Assembly (NCBI GenBank): GCA_000380225.1
Contig: KB904821.1
Coordinates: 3,393,631 to 3,457,630, forward strand
Direction of reading: 5' to 3'
Length of the DNA: 64,000 bases
DNA from: a filamentous cyanobacterium ESFC-1
Lineage (GTDB): Bacteria; Cyanobacteriota; Cyanobacteriia; Cyanobacteriales; Spirulinaceae
This document shows positions 26,323-35,609 of the stretch, piece after piece. The position numbers and the translations under genes were made by a program. Each line of letters begins with the position of its first letter. The first letter of the stretch is position 1. The notes under the pieces were generated by a model that searched no databases, was not told the DNA's origin, and saw only the letters and a program-made list of their open reading frames with translations.

Positions 26323-26687
26323 AACTCGCCGCCGCCATAACCGTCATAATTACTCGTCTGCGCTTGATTATCCCGCTTTGAGCCGAGTAAATCCAAGCGA
26401 TTAACGCGCACCACCGGTTTAGACCGAGGTGCGCCACTATTGCGGTCTGTCCAAGTCTCAATTTCTAAAGAGCCTTGAACACCAATCAAACCGCCTTTTT
26501 TGACGTAATTGGCCGCAATTTCGGCAGTTTTGCCCCACATTTTCAAACTAAACCAGTCGGGATCGTCATCCCGTCGGATACGATTCACCGCCAAAGTCAC
26601 TTCGCACAGCACACTACCCGACTCAAAATATTTGACTTGGGGGTCTATGCCCGCACGACCCACTAAATTCACCGTATTTAAGCTCAT
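26319..26687 (-). CDS. ssb: Single-stranded DNA-binding protein (short cyanobacterial type)
   Basis: The 122-residue protein has a full OB fold: MSLNTVNLVGRAGIDPQVKY, the strand LAVNRIRRDDDPDWFSLKMW, and GLIGVQGSLEIETWTDRNSG. It binds ssDNA in replication and repair. The C-terminus (YDGYGGGEF) is short and lacks the acidic DDDxPF tip that recruits partner proteins in E. coli SSB; I recall similarly short SSBs in other cyanobacteria. It is convergent with the SIMPL gene with a 4-bp overlap. Confidence 0.92.
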   Translation of the reverse strand: MSLNTVNLVGRAGIDPQVKYFESGSVLCEVTLAVNRIRRDDDPDWFSLKMWGKTAEIAANYVKKGGLIGVQGSLEIETWTDRNSGAPRSKPVVRVNRLDLLGSKRDNQAQTSNYDGYGGGEF

Positions 26688-26964
26688 GTTGGCCTCAATT
26701 TAGTACAAAAGTACGCAAAAGAACTTCTAATAGTTTAACCAAAGCTCAACCGCTTGCGTTAACTTAGACAAAGTTTTCTCCGGATTGAGCAAATCCCGAT
26801 CGGAAAGATAATGACAGCTTAGAAATACAGTCAGTAACTACACAAATTATTAGACTGTACTAGACGAATGATAAAAAACGTAATAAAATCCACATCGATT
26901 GCACATCGATCTAAAATCTTTAAACTCAACACCACGCAATAAAAATTTGGGGGCGTAAAAACGA

Positions 26965-28014
26965 GTGAATCTTTTTAACCGATTTTCCTTGTCACGAGAT
27001 ATGGGGATCGATTTAGGAACTGCCAATACCTTGGTCTATGTATCGGGCAAAGGTATTGTTTTGCAAGAGCCTTCTGTCGTGGCCATTGACCAAGACAAAA
27101 AACTGCCTCTGGCGGTCGGGCAAGATGCTAAAAAAATGCTGGGTCGTACACCCGGTAACGTCATTGCCGTGCGACCGCTACGGGATGGGGTTATTGCTGA
27201 CTTTGACACCGCCGAGTTAATGCTCAAGCACTTTATCCGTCAAGTCCACGAAGGCCGAAACTTAGTAAGAGTATCGCCGCGAATTGTCATCGGCATTCCC
27301 AGTGGTGTAACCGGAGTCGAGCGTCGCGCCGTAATGGAAGCCGCTTCTCAAGCCGGGGCCCGAGATGTTTACCTGATTGACGAACCGGTGGCGGCGGCCA
27401 TTGGTGCGGGCTTACCCGTCGCCGAACCCACCGGGAACATGATTATTGACATCGGGGGTGGGACAACCGAAGTCGCCGTTTTGAGCTTACAAGGGACGGT
27501 ACTAAGCGAATCAGTGCGCGTTGCGGGGGACGAACTCAGCGAAGCCATCGTCCAATACATGAAAAAAGTTCATAACCTGGTGATTGGGGAACGAACCGCC
27601 GAAGAAATTAAAATTCATGTCGGGTCAGCCTATCCCATCGAAAGCGACAGCGAAATTAACATGGAAGTTCGGGGCTTGCACTTGCTTTCTGGCTTACCCC
27701 GTACCGTGACGATCAAAGCGCCTGAAATTCGCGAAAGTATGTCCGAACCCCTATCGGTGATCGTAGACGCGGTGAAGCGGACTTTAGAACGCACTCCCCC
27801 GGAATTGGCGGCAGATATTATCGATCGCGGTATTATGTTAGCCGGTGGTGGTGCATTACTACGCGGCTTAGATACTCTGATTAGCCACGAAACGGGAATT
27901 GTGACTCATGTAGCAGCCGACCCCTTAAGTTGTGTTGTTTTGGGAACAGGCCGAGTTCTAGAGAACTTCAAGCAACTTGAACGAGTCTTTAGCGGTCGCT
28001 CCCGCGCCATCTAA
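26965..28014 (+). CDS. mreB: Rod shape-determining protein MreB
   Basis: The 349-residue bacterial actin forms membrane-bound filaments that guide lateral wall synthesis. It starts at GTG 26965 with an amphipathic N-terminus ([12 protein letters not shown]). Actin-fold motifs follow: phosphate 1 [13 protein letters not shown], phosphate 2 [14 protein letters not shown], adenosine loop [12 protein letters not shown]. Length is standard. It is the first gene of mreBCD; the spacings are 48 bp to mreC and 24 bp from mreC to mreD. Confidence 0.97.
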   Translation: MNLFNRFSLSRDMGIDLGTANTLVYVSGKGIVLQEPSVVAIDQDKKLPLAVGQDAKKMLGRTPGNVIAVRPLRDGVIADFDTAELMLKHFIRQVHEGRNLVRVSPRIVIGIPSGVTGVERRAVMEAASQAGARDVYLIDEPVAAAIGAGLPVAEPTGNMIIDIGGGTTEVAVLSLQGTVLSESVRVAGDELSEAIVQYMKKVHNLVIGERTAEEIKIHVGSAYPIESDSEINMEVRGLHLLSGLPRTVTIKAPEIRESMSEPLSVIVDAVKRTLERTPPELAADIIDRGIMLAGGGALLRGLDTLISHETGIVTHVAADPLSCVVLGTGRVLENFKQLERVFSGRSRAI

Positions 28015-28062
28015 TTATTTGTTCTTTGAGAAAAAGACGCACTCACAAGGCCCAGTTTTTTT

Positions 28063-28821
28063 ATGTTTACAGTCCGTCGCTGGTGGGATCGTTTCGGCTC
28101 GCAAGCTTTTTTCATTATCCTCGCTGTAGGAACCGCTCTTTTTATTCGCCAAACTCAGGGGACAATTCTGTCAGAAATGTATTATTGGGCAGTACGCCCA
28201 ATTCAGCCCCGGCCTTTACCCGAGGAACGTTTGGCTAATGCTCGCGTACAGGAGTTAGAAACTAAACTCAGCGAACTCCAACAGCAAAACCAAAACCTTA
28301 AAGAACTGCTCGATTACACAGAAACCCAAGAGCGCCAAGGCATTGCGGCTCCGGTGATTGGCCGGAGTGTCGATGGTTGGTGGAATCATGTCGCCATCGG
28401 TCGCGGCCACAATGACGGTATCAGCGTTGATGATGTGGTTACGGGGCCGGGGGGATTAGTCGGTCGCGTGATTCAGGTGACTCCGAATACCAGTCGAATT
28501 TTATTGGTGAGCGACCCGACGAGTCGCGTGGGGGTTTCCATTAGCCGCAGTCGCGAAATGGGATTCATGGTGGGGGATGATTCTAATGTGGCGATGATGG
28601 AATTTTTTGAGAAGGTTCCCGATGTCAAGGAAGGAGATAAGGTGCTGACTTCAACGGTGAGTCAACGTTTCCCCGAAGGAATCCCGGTGGGATATATCGA
28701 ATCGGTAGACTTGGAAAAAAGTCCGGCCCCCCAAGCCAAGATTCGGTTAACGGCTCCTTTTGAGTATTTAGAATGGGTTGTTGTTCATCCGTTTGAACGG
28801 AGCGATAACAGCGATTCTTAA
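28063..28821 (+). CDS. mreC: Rod shape-determining protein MreC
   Basis: This 252-residue bitopic protein has one N-terminal membrane segment (about residues 12-30, FFIILAVGTALFI). A coiled coil follows (about 55-88, VQELETKLSELQQQNQNLKE). The periplasmic beta domain carries the MreC signature (GVSVDD-type VDDVVTGPGGLVGRVIQVTP and SRVGVSISRSREMG). It scaffolds the elongasome by linking MreB and MreD to PBP2. The position between mreB and mreD supports the call. Confidence 0.94.
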   Translation: MFTVRRWWDRFGSQAFFIILAVGTALFIRQTQGTILSEMYYWAVRPIQPRPLPEERLANARVQELETKLSELQQQNQNLKELLDYTETQERQGIAAPVIGRSVDGWWNHVAIGRGHNDGISVDDVVTGPGGLVGRVIQVTPNTSRILLVSDPTSRVGVSISRSREMGFMVGDDSNVAMMEFFEKVPDVKEGDKVLTSTVSQRFPEGIPVGYIESVDLEKSPAPQAKIRLTAPFEYLEWVVVHPFERSDNSDS

Positions 28822-28845
28822 ACGCGGAGTTTTGATTGGTGCGCT

Positions 28846-29400
28846 GTGAGTAAGTTCAAAGTTTCCGAGCTATCGCCGCCGTTGCGCTCTTTGCTCAATA
28901 GCGCGATCGCGGTCGGGTCGGTTTTAATGTGTTTGTTGATGCTTCCCAGTCGCTTACCGGGAACGGAGTTGCTGGGAATGCGCCCGGATTGGTTGTTGAT
29001 TTGGGTGGTGGCTTGGAGTGTGAAGCGATCGCCTCTACAGGGCGCGATCGCGGGGCTATCCCTCGGCTTATTGTGGGATAGTATGAGCGCCCCTACCCCC
29101 TCTCATGCTGTGAGTTTGACGGTTGTCGGCTTTCTCACGGGTTCGATTCAAAAACAACGCTACATCCAAGAAGACTTTATTTCGGTGGCGTTGATTGTTT
29201 TTGGCATGAGCATTCTCGCTGAAACCATCACCGCCGTACAATATATTTTTCACGGCTGGCGATCGGCAGCCGAAATCTGGGAAGTTCGCCAACGCCTCAC
29301 GCTCATTACAGCCGTGTTGAGCAGTTTGTGGACTCCGGTTTTGTATTACCCCCTCAATCGCTGGTGGGAATATTTTAAATCTCTCGACCAAGCGCAATAA
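28846..29400 (+). CDS. mreD: Rod shape-determining protein MreD
   Basis: This 184-residue integral membrane protein has about five hydrophobic segments and the MreD-like motif MRPDWLLIWVVAWSVKRS. A following segment, AIAGLSLGLLWDSMSAP, matches the conserved Gly/Asp loop of the family. It starts at GTG 28846, 24 bp after mreC. Sequence conservation in MreD is weak, so the call rests strongly on gene order. Confidence 0.9.
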   Translation: MSKFKVSELSPPLRSLLNSAIAVGSVLMCLLMLPSRLPGTELLGMRPDWLLIWVVAWSVKRSPLQGAIAGLSLGLLWDSMSAPTPSHAVSLTVVGFLTGSIQKQRYIQEDFISVALIVFGMSILAETITAVQYIFHGWRSAAEIWEVRQRLTLITAVLSSLWTPVLYYPLNRWWEYFKSLDQAQ

Positions 29401-29459
29401 TTTTAGTTATTGGTTATTAATTGTTAGTTTTTTGTAGGGAACAGGGAACAGATTTTAGG

Positions 29460-29553
29460 TAATTTCCTCGCCCTCCTCCCACTCCTCCCACTCCTCCCCC
29501 TCTTCCCACTCTTCCCACTCCTCCCCCTCTTCCCACTCCTCCCACTCCTCCCA
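29460..29553. repeat. Polypyrimidine 9-bp repeat tract (cctcccact / cttcccact units)
   Basis: About 90 bp of almost pure C/T on the plus strand, built of cctcccact, cctccccct and cttcccact units, lies between mreD and the mtnP start. Such a mirror-like purine/pyrimidine tract could adopt unusual DNA structure. Short ttggtta-type heptamers precede it (29404-29425). Confidence 0.8.
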
Positions 29554-29585
29554 ATGCCTACTGCCCAAAAAATTGATAACTGTAA

Positions 29586-30461
29586 ATGACTCAAGCAAAA
29601 ATCGGTATTATCGGCGGCAGCGGCCTCTACCAAATGGAAGCGCTCCAGAACGTCCAAGAAATCGCCGTAGACACCCCTTTCGGCGCTCCTTCGGACTCCC
29701 TCCGCCTAGGGACATTAAACGGCGTACAGGTGGCTTTTCTGGCGCGTCACGGGCGCAACCACCATCTCAACCCATCGGAGTTACCGTATCGCGCTAATAT
29801 TTACGCCCTGAAGCAAATCGGCGTAGAATACATTATTTCAGCTTCGGCGGTGGGGTCGTTACAAGAACAGATTAAACCCCTCGATATTGCGATCCCCGAT
29901 CAATTTATCGATCGCACCAAAAATCGCGCTGCCACCTTTTTTGAAGAAGGCATTGTGGCTCATATTTCCTTTGCTCACCCGGTTTGCGGCAAATTAGCCC
30001 AAATTCTAGCTCAGGTGATTCAGGATTTAGATTTACCCGAAGTGACTTGTCATGAAGGCGGCACTTATATCTGTATGGAGGGGCCCGCTTTTTCGACGCA
30101 AGCCGAATCGAATTTATATCGCAGTTGGGGTGCGTCTGTGATTGGCATGACCAACCTCACCGAAGCAAAACTCGCTCGCGAAGCTGAAATCGCTTATGCG
30201 ACGATGGCTTTGGTGACAGATTATGATTGCTGGCATCCAGAGCATGACCAAGTGACGGTAGATTTAATTATTGAGAATCTGCGCCGGAATGCCACTAATG
30301 CTCAAAAAATCATTCAAGAAGCGATCGCGCGACTGAGCCAAGATTTTCCCCCCTCTGAGGCGCATTCTGCCCTCAAATATGCCATCTTAACCCCCCTAGA
30401 CCAAGCACCCCCAGCTACCAAAGAGAAACTTTCAGTCCTTTTGGCTAAATACTTAACTTAA
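29586..30461 (+). CDS. mtnP: S-methyl-5'-thioadenosine phosphorylase
   Basis: This 291-residue phosphorylase cleaves methylthioadenosine to adenine and methylthioribose-1-phosphate in methionine salvage. The motifs are [12 protein letters not shown] at the N-terminus, [20 protein letters not shown] (phosphate and His contacts), [11 protein letters not shown], and the specificity block [11 protein letters not shown] with [15 protein letters not shown]. The late ATDYDCW-like segment ([14 protein letters not shown]) marks the MTAP branch rather than purine nucleoside phosphorylase. Length is normal. Confidence 0.93.
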   Translation: MTQAKIGIIGGSGLYQMEALQNVQEIAVDTPFGAPSDSLRLGTLNGVQVAFLARHGRNHHLNPSELPYRANIYALKQIGVEYIISASAVGSLQEQIKPLDIAIPDQFIDRTKNRAATFFEEGIVAHISFAHPVCGKLAQILAQVIQDLDLPEVTCHEGGTYICMEGPAFSTQAESNLYRSWGASVIGMTNLTEAKLAREAEIAYATMALVTDYDCWHPEHDQVTVDLIIENLRRNATNAQKIIQEAIARLSQDFPPSEAHSALKYAILTPLDQAPPATKEKLSVLLAKYLT

Positions 30462-30739
30462 GTTAATGGCTGAATTTTTTACAAACGCTGCTTCTAACTG
30501 TTTAAGAGTTTGTTGCAAAACTTGAGATTGAGGGAGTTTAAGGTTTGGGTTAGTTCGTTTAGCCGCCGTCAGGGATTTACACTGACTCGCGTAAGTTGGG
30601 CGTTTTGCATCGAAGGAGACGGGGCTTTAAACCCAAAACTTTTGGTAAAATTCGTAACAAACAATTACAAAGGTCAATCATAGACTAATTAACTAAAGTA
30701 CCGCCCTTGCAGACGGGAAAAATGCTCGCCGAGGGTAAA

Positions 30740-30831
30740 GAGATTGGGGTTAATACTTCGGTATCAGCGCTTACTCTCCCGATGAAGCGAGAATCCCCGC
30801 GCCTTTTAGGACGGGGAGTTGTCAAACCCTC
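30740..30831 (+). mobile_element. Decayed right end of an IS200/IS605-type (TnpB-associated) element
   Basis: The segment gaagcgagaatccccgcgcc, then ttttaggacggggagttgtcaa, has the layout of TnpB element right ends: GAATCCCC, a GC hairpin (ccccgcgcc / ggacgggg) and a closing TGTCAA-like end. No tnpB or tnpA reading frame remains upstream. The left boundary is arbitrary. The match is by recalled pattern. Confidence 0.45.
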
Positions 30832-30846
30832 CGATTGCTTATCCAG

Positions 30847-30873
30847 ACCGCCCTCCCTACAGTGGCGGTTTTT
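30847..30873 (+). terminator. Rho-independent terminator hairpin
   Basis: accgcc (30847-30852) pairs with ggcggt (30864-30869), followed directly by ttttattttgt. It lies downstream of the IS-like end, about 390 bp after mtnP. Confidence 0.6.
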
Positions 30874-31021
30874 ATTTTGTCCTTAGAACTGAAAAAGCAT
30901 TTGGTCACCAGAAGCACAGTTGTTCTGCGATTAATCGCTACAATGAAAAAAGATGAGGTTGTCAGGCGACGACCTTTTCTGTTTTTATCTCTACTTGAAT
31001 CGTTTAACGAAAGCAATCTAT

Positions 31022-31210
31022 ATGGAATCTAGCGGCTCTCCGGCCAATGCGTCCGAACCTCCGAATCATAGGTGGGCTAGAATTATCGGGACGGCGATCG
31101 CGATTTTGACGTTGACTGTACCGACGCTGGCCATCGCTTATTACTCCTCTAGCAACAGCCGAGCGCCACTACTGGCTCCGCCTTATTCTGTTCGGACATC
31201 TAAAAATTGA
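31022..31210 (+). CDS. Small single-pass membrane protein, function unknown
   Basis: This 62-residue ORF begins with [14 protein letters not shown]. It has one strong hydrophobic segment (about residues 24-42, [20 protein letters not shown]) and a short polar, basic tail ([10 protein letters not shown]). No family is recognised. The frame extends 23 codons upstream but without protein-like sequence. It lies 206 bp before gpmI on the same strand. It could be a genuine small membrane protein or chance. Confidence 0.45.
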   Translation: MESSGSPANASEPPNHRWARIIGTAIAILTLTVPTLAIAYYSSSNSRAPLLAPPYSVRTSKN

Positions 31211-31416
31211 TCGATGGGACAACTTACTCGCTACTGTGAGCAGAGAAAGCAGATTGCTAATGTCAATGGCTGATGTCAAGATTTAACAACATCAAGTTAT
31301 TGATCATCGTTAGAGCAGTGAAACAAGCCAAGGTATCTTAAGGTAAAATCACTCCTGACATTAAGCGCCAATGGTATCATCATGGCGGCGACGTTTATCT
31401 AGTTAAGGTAAGAATT

Positions 31417-33015
31417 ATGACACAAGCACCTGTATCTCCTGCGGTGCTGGTTATTCTAGATGGCTGGGGTTATCGGGAAACCGCCGAAGCAAACGCCATT
31501 AATCTGGCCCAAACGCCAGTAATGGATAGCTTGTGGACAGCTTATCCGCGAACCCTCATCCAAACCTCTGGGAAGTCTGTTGGCTTACCTGAAGGTCAAA
31601 TGGGTAACTCAGAAGTGGGTCATCTTAATATCGGTGCCGGACGAATTGTACCCCAAGAATTAGTACGCATTACCGATGCAGTCGAAGACCGATCGCTATT
31701 TCGCAATCCGGCTTTAGTCGAAATTTGCCGTCAAACCCAGGCGACAAACGGAAAACTGCATTTGATTGGTTTATGCTCGGAAGGGGGCGTACACTCTCAT
31801 CTATCGCATCTACTGGGTTTATTAGATTTGGCCAAATTTCATGGCCTAGAAGATGTTTGCATTCATGCCATCACGGATGGCCGCGATACTAACACCACAG
31901 AAGGAATCAAGGTGGTGCAAGCCATCGAACAGCACATTGAAAAAGTGGGAATTGGTCGGATTTCTACGATTAGCGGTCGCTATTATGCGATGGATCGCGA
32001 TCATCGTTGGGATCGGGTTCAAAAAGCTTATACAGTCTTAACCACGGATGGGGACGGAGATGGCCGTAATGCCGAAAAAATCCTGGCCGACTCCTACGAT
32101 GCGGAAATTACAGACGAGTTTGTTTTACCAACGCGGGTCACATCGGGGGCTATTGAACCCAACGATGGCGTAATTTTCTTTAATTTTCGCCCAGACCGCG
32201 CTCGACAACTCACGGCAGCTTTTCTCAAGCCAGATTTTGACGGCTTCGAGCGAGACCAAGTTGAGCCGTTGCATTTTGTAACCTTTACTCAATATGATGC
32301 CAGTTTGCCCGTGAGCGTGGCCTTTGAGCCACAAAACCTCACCAATATTTTGGGAGAAACGATCGCGCACAAGGGTTTAAAACAGTTTCGGACGGCGGAG
32401 ACTGAAAAGTATCCCCATGTGACTTACTTTTTCAATGGGGGTTTAGAAACGCCCTTTGAAGGAGAAGATCGAGAGTTAATTCCCAGTCCGCAAGTATCCA
32501 CTTATGACAAGCAGCCTACTATGTCGGCTCAGAAAGTGACGGATGTGGCGTGTAACGCGATCGCGAAGGGCATTTACTCTTTTGTCGTGATTAACTACGC
32601 CAATCCCGATATGGTGGGTCATACGGGCAATATAGACGCAGCAATTCAAGCCATCGAAACCGTCGATACTTGTTTGGGAACGTTGCTCGAAAGCGTGAGT
32701 AAAATGGGCGGTACGGCGATGATTACTGCCGATCATGGTAACGCTGAATATATGCGGGACGCAGACGGCAATCCCTGGACGGCTCACACCACCAATCCAG
32801 TTCCCTTTATTGTAATTGAAGGGGAAGGCTTGAAGATTCCTGGTTTTGGTACAGATGTAAAGTTGCGCGAAGGCGGTTGTTTGGCCGACATTGCCCCAAC
32901 CATTTTAGAGTTGTTGAATCTGCCGCAACCTCCAGAAATGACGGGAAAATCTTTATTATCGCCTATGGAGTTTGATGTGAAGCCGAATCGGACTCCGGTG
33001 CGAATTGCGTTGTAA
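31417..33015 (+). CDS. gpmI: 2,3-bisphosphoglycerate-independent phosphoglycerate mutase
   Basis: This 532-residue alkaline-phosphatase superfamily enzyme interconverts 3- and 2-phosphoglycerate in glycolysis. The first metal motif is ILDGWGYRE, the catalytic Ser lies in GNSEVGHLNIGAGR, and the transferase-domain residues include HAITDGRDTNT and SGRYYAMDRDHRW. The second metal set is in ADHGNAEYM and TAHTTNPVPF. Length is normal. A strong terminator follows the stop codon, so the unit ends here. Confidence 0.97.
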   Translation: MTQAPVSPAVLVILDGWGYRETAEANAINLAQTPVMDSLWTAYPRTLIQTSGKSVGLPEGQMGNSEVGHLNIGAGRIVPQELVRITDAVEDRSLFRNPALVEICRQTQATNGKLHLIGLCSEGGVHSHLSHLLGLLDLAKFHGLEDVCIHAITDGRDTNTTEGIKVVQAIEQHIEKVGIGRISTISGRYYAMDRDHRWDRVQKAYTVLTTDGDGDGRNAEKILADSYDAEITDEFVLPTRVTSGAIEPNDGVIFFNFRPDRARQLTAAFLKPDFDGFERDQVEPLHFVTFTQYDASLPVSVAFEPQNLTNILGETIAHKGLKQFRTAETEKYPHVTYFFNGGLETPFEGEDRELIPSPQVSTYDKQPTMSAQKVTDVACNAIAKGIYSFVVINYANPDMVGHTGNIDAAIQAIETVDTCLGTLLESVSKMGGTAMITADHGNAEYMRDADGNPWTAHTTNPVPFIVIEGEGLKIPGFGTDVKLREGGCLADIAPTILELLNLPQPPEMTGKSLLSPMEFDVKPNRTPVRIAL

Positions 33016-33041
33016 TGGCTATCTCGACTTATCGTTAAGGA

Positions 33042-33072
33042 AAGGAGAATGTAACTGGCATTCTCCTTTTTT
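33042..33072 (+). terminator. Strong rho-independent terminator of gpmI
   Basis: A 10-bp perfect stem (aaggagaatg / cattctcctt) is followed by a run of T residues (tttttgttg). Confidence 0.85.
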
Positions 33073-33546
33073 GTTGTTGATTGTTGGTTATTAATAATTC
33101 AGCGCGATACTTGGTTAGCGACCTCTCACTTCGTGTTAGGTTTCTTCTTCCTTATCGGCCACCTCACAGCTAAAATTGTTCTTTAGCGTAGGGTGGGTTA
33201 GGCGGCTAAAACTCATGCTATGACTGCAATCTAGTTATCCGCCGTAACCCACCGTTTGAGATGTGTCGCAGCAGTAGTGCCGTGACACGCCTTAAATAGG
33301 GCTTTAGAAAACCCTCGAAAGTGGCTTCAACATGAACATAGACCGAAAATCTATCGCACATTTTTAGCTGTGTCGCGGCAGTAGGGTGTCGTTAGCGAAG
33401 CGTAACCCACCGAAATACAAGTGTTTTGGCTTGGAATGGTGGGTTACGGCGGATTGCTGTATTGCCGTCACAGTAAAAGTTTTAGCCGCCTAACCCACCC
33501 TACTTCTATTGCCTCGTTTTAGTTGTGTCACGGCAGTAATCTAGCG
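33073..33546. repeat. Region built of MITE-like palindromic copies (ggtgggttacggcgg family)
   Basis: At least two copies are present. One has arms ggtgggttaggcgg (33192-33205) and ccgccgtaacccacc (33239-33253). The other has ggtgggttacggcgg (33438-33452) and gccgcctaacccacc (33485-33499). Outer sequences of the type gtgtcgcggcagta recur near 33267, 33369 and 33525, and gtgtcgcagcagtagtgccg near 33267 is itself a near palindrome. No gene lies in the region. Confidence 0.75.
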
Positions 33547-35607
33547 TTAGTTTTCGTCCTCGTTGTCAGAGGTAGGAGGAGGAGGAGCAACCGAGTTGAT
33601 CGGTTTGGCTAAAGCCGTGGTGGGCTTTGGTGAGGATGGAGGTGTGGGGGTTTCGGTTTGGGGAGGAGTGGGAGTGTTGTTGGTGTTGAGCAAGTCCTTG
33701 ACTTCTGCGATCACTTTCCCCAGTTTGCCTTCGTCGAGGATGGCGTTAATCAGGGAGAGGCCGCTGGTAGAAAGTAACAGCTTGTTAATGTCTCCCGTTC
33801 CTGCGCTCTTACCGTTACCATTGCTGCCGTTGCCATTCGCGCCAGGGAAGGAGTAAATACGAGCATCGCCGAGGACTCCGGGTTGCGGGGCGAGATGCCG
33901 CACAATATCAGGCAGTTGGTCGGAGATTTCCGGCAGAATGGTTTTGATAAGGTCGGCGGTGCGATTGGCGGTGTTGAGGGTATTTTCGGCGGCGATGAGT
34001 GCCTGTTGACCTTCGGCTTCGGCCAGCATTTTGTATTTGTTGGCATCGGCTAGGGTGCGGATGGATTCGGCTTCGAGTTCGGCAGCTTGACGGGCGATTT
34101 CGGCTTGACGACGACGGCGGAAGACATCGATTTCGACGACGTTCTGCTCGGAAATCCGGCGTTTTTGGGCTTCTTTTTCGGCTTCGATGGTGGCTAGACG
34201 GCTTTCTCGTTCGGCGCGTTCGACTTCTGTAGCAGTTTCGACGGCGGACTCGGCTTCAGCCCGTTCTGCGTCGGCGGAGAAGCGATCGCGCTCTTTATTG
34301 GCAATCTCAATCGCCGCAGTTTGTTGAGCAATGCGCGATTCTCGTTCGGCTTCTGCGACTTCAATTTGGGCCCGCAGTCGCGACGCATCGACGGTTTGTT
34401 TGCGGGTAATTTCGGCGACTTCTGCTTCTCGTTGTTGCTGGGTTTGGGCAACTTTGAACTTTTTATTTTGTTCTTCTAAGGAGATGTTGGCGTTGATTTG
34501 ACTTTGTTGAACGGCGAGTTTTTGATTGATGTTTTCTTCTTCAATGGATTGGTCTTGTAAGATTTTGTTTCGGGCTGTTTTCGCCGCTTCTTTGTCTTTG
34601 GCTTCTTGAATTTCTCGCGCTCGTTGAGCTTTGAGTTGTTCGATTTCTTGTTGTTGCGTCAGTCGTAAAGATTCAACGCCGCGCTCTTGATTCAGTTTGG
34701 CTTCTTCTTTTTCTTCGCTAATTCGGAGAGTTTGACGTTCGGCGGCCAATTCTTGTTCTTCGATCTTGACTTTGGTAGTGAGTTCGACTTCCCGTTTTTG
34801 TTGAATGGAGCGCTGAATAGTTTCGGTGCGGAGGCGTACCCCTTGAGCATCAAAAAAGTTATTTTCGTCGTAAGTATCGCTTTCTTCAATTTCGGAAATG
34901 GCGATATTGTTGAGGGTTAAGCCGACTTTTTTTAAGTCCTGTTGAATGAGGTTATAAACTTCATCTGCAAAGCCCAATTTATCCGAATCAATTTCGGCTA
35001 AACTTTTCTTTTTCGCGGCGGCACGAATAGCATCATCGGCTCGTTTTTCGATGGCTTCTTTGATATCAACTTCAGAAATATTGCCTTTTTGGGATAAGCG
35101 GGCTGCGGCATTTTTCACATCTTCTTTATCAGCAGTAATACACACATAAAAGGTAACGCGCATATTAGCCCGCAGGTAATCTTGGGTGCGAACGGCTAAA
35201 TTATCGGTGCGTTCGACATCGATTGATATTTCTCGTAAGGGAACGCGAGTGAGTTCGTGAAACCCCGGTAAAACGACACAACCGCCATGCAGAATGACCG
35301 ATTGTTTTTTGACAAATAAGCCCCCTGTTCGGACAAAGGCTTCGTTGTTGGGGGTGATTTTATACACCAGTTTGTACGACCACAAACCGAGAACCAATAA
35401 CACAAAAATCGATACAATTGTGCCAACGGGGGCGAGTAATTCACTCATCAACTCCGCTTCGGGTTCTATGGGAATCTGCGCGGGTTCGGCTTGGACGGTT
35501 AAGATCGGTTCGTTTGCGGGATCGGGAGGATTTGCTTGGGCGATCGCGCCCTCGTTGAGCGTCGTAACGGTAGGAACAGTTAATAAGAGAACTAACCAAA
35601 AACGCAT
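33547..35607 (-). CDS. Flotillin-family (SPFH domain) membrane protein
   Basis: This 686-residue protein has a hydrophobic N-terminus followed by a second membrane segment (about 50-72, IVSIFVLLVLGLWSYKLVYK). The SPFH/Band 7 domain spans about 75-265 (ITPNNEAFVRTGG, GCVVLPGFHELTRVPLREIS). A long Glu/Ala/Arg-rich coiled coil follows (about 265-520), then the flotillin end (LAEAEGQQALIAAENTLNTA) and a Pro/Thr-rich tail. Flotillins organise membrane microdomains. It starts 2 bp after the stop of the YqiJ-like gene, matching the E. coli yqiJ-yqiK pair, so the two are co-transcribed. Confidence 0.92.
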   Translation of the reverse strand: MRFWLVLLLTVPTVTTLNEGAIAQANPPDPANEPILTVQAEPAQIPIEPEAELMSELLAPVGTIVSIFVLLVLGLWSYKLVYKITPNNEAFVRTGGLFVKKQSVILHGGCVVLPGFHELTRVPLREISIDVERTDNLAVRTQDYLRANMRVTFYVCITADKEDVKNAAARLSQKGNISEVDIKEAIEKRADDAIRAAAKKKSLAEIDSDKLGFADEVYNLIQQDLKKVGLTLNNIAISEIEESDTYDENNFFDAQGVRLRTETIQRSIQQKREVELTTKVKIEEQELAAERQTLRISEEKEEAKLNQERGVESLRLTQQQEIEQLKAQRAREIQEAKDKEAAKTARNKILQDQSIEEENINQKLAVQQSQINANISLEEQNKKFKVAQTQQQREAEVAEITRKQTVDASRLRAQIEVAEAERESRIAQQTAAIEIANKERDRFSADAERAEAESAVETATEVERAERESRLATIEAEKEAQKRRISEQNVVEIDVFRRRRQAEIARQAAELEAESIRTLADANKYKMLAEAEGQQALIAAENTLNTANRTADLIKTILPEISDQLPDIVRHLAPQPGVLGDARIYSFPGANGNGSNGNGKSAGTGDINKLLLSTSGLSLINAILDEGKLGKVIAEVKDLLNTNNTPTPPQTETPTPPSSPKPTTALAKPINSVAPPPPTSDNEDEN

Positions 35608-35609
35608 GA

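Larger units (their letters stand above)
30462..31021. other. 560-bp intergenic stretch with an IS605-type end remnant
   Basis: No intact gene is seen. The part 30700-30831 ends like the right end of IS200/IS605-family elements. It is followed by a strong hairpin terminator at 30847-30873 and about 150 bp without recognisable features before a small ORF. No transposase frame can be followed into the stretch. Confidence 0.5.

Noticed and set aside
30822-31032. Overlapping frames on both strands near 30.9 kb
   Set aside because: They are mirror frames over the terminator and AT-rich stretch, and neither has a ribosome binding site or conserved pattern.
33563-34920. Several plus- and minus-strand frames inside the flotillin gene
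   Set aside because: They are shadows of the Glu/Ala/Arg-rich coiled-coil coding region.
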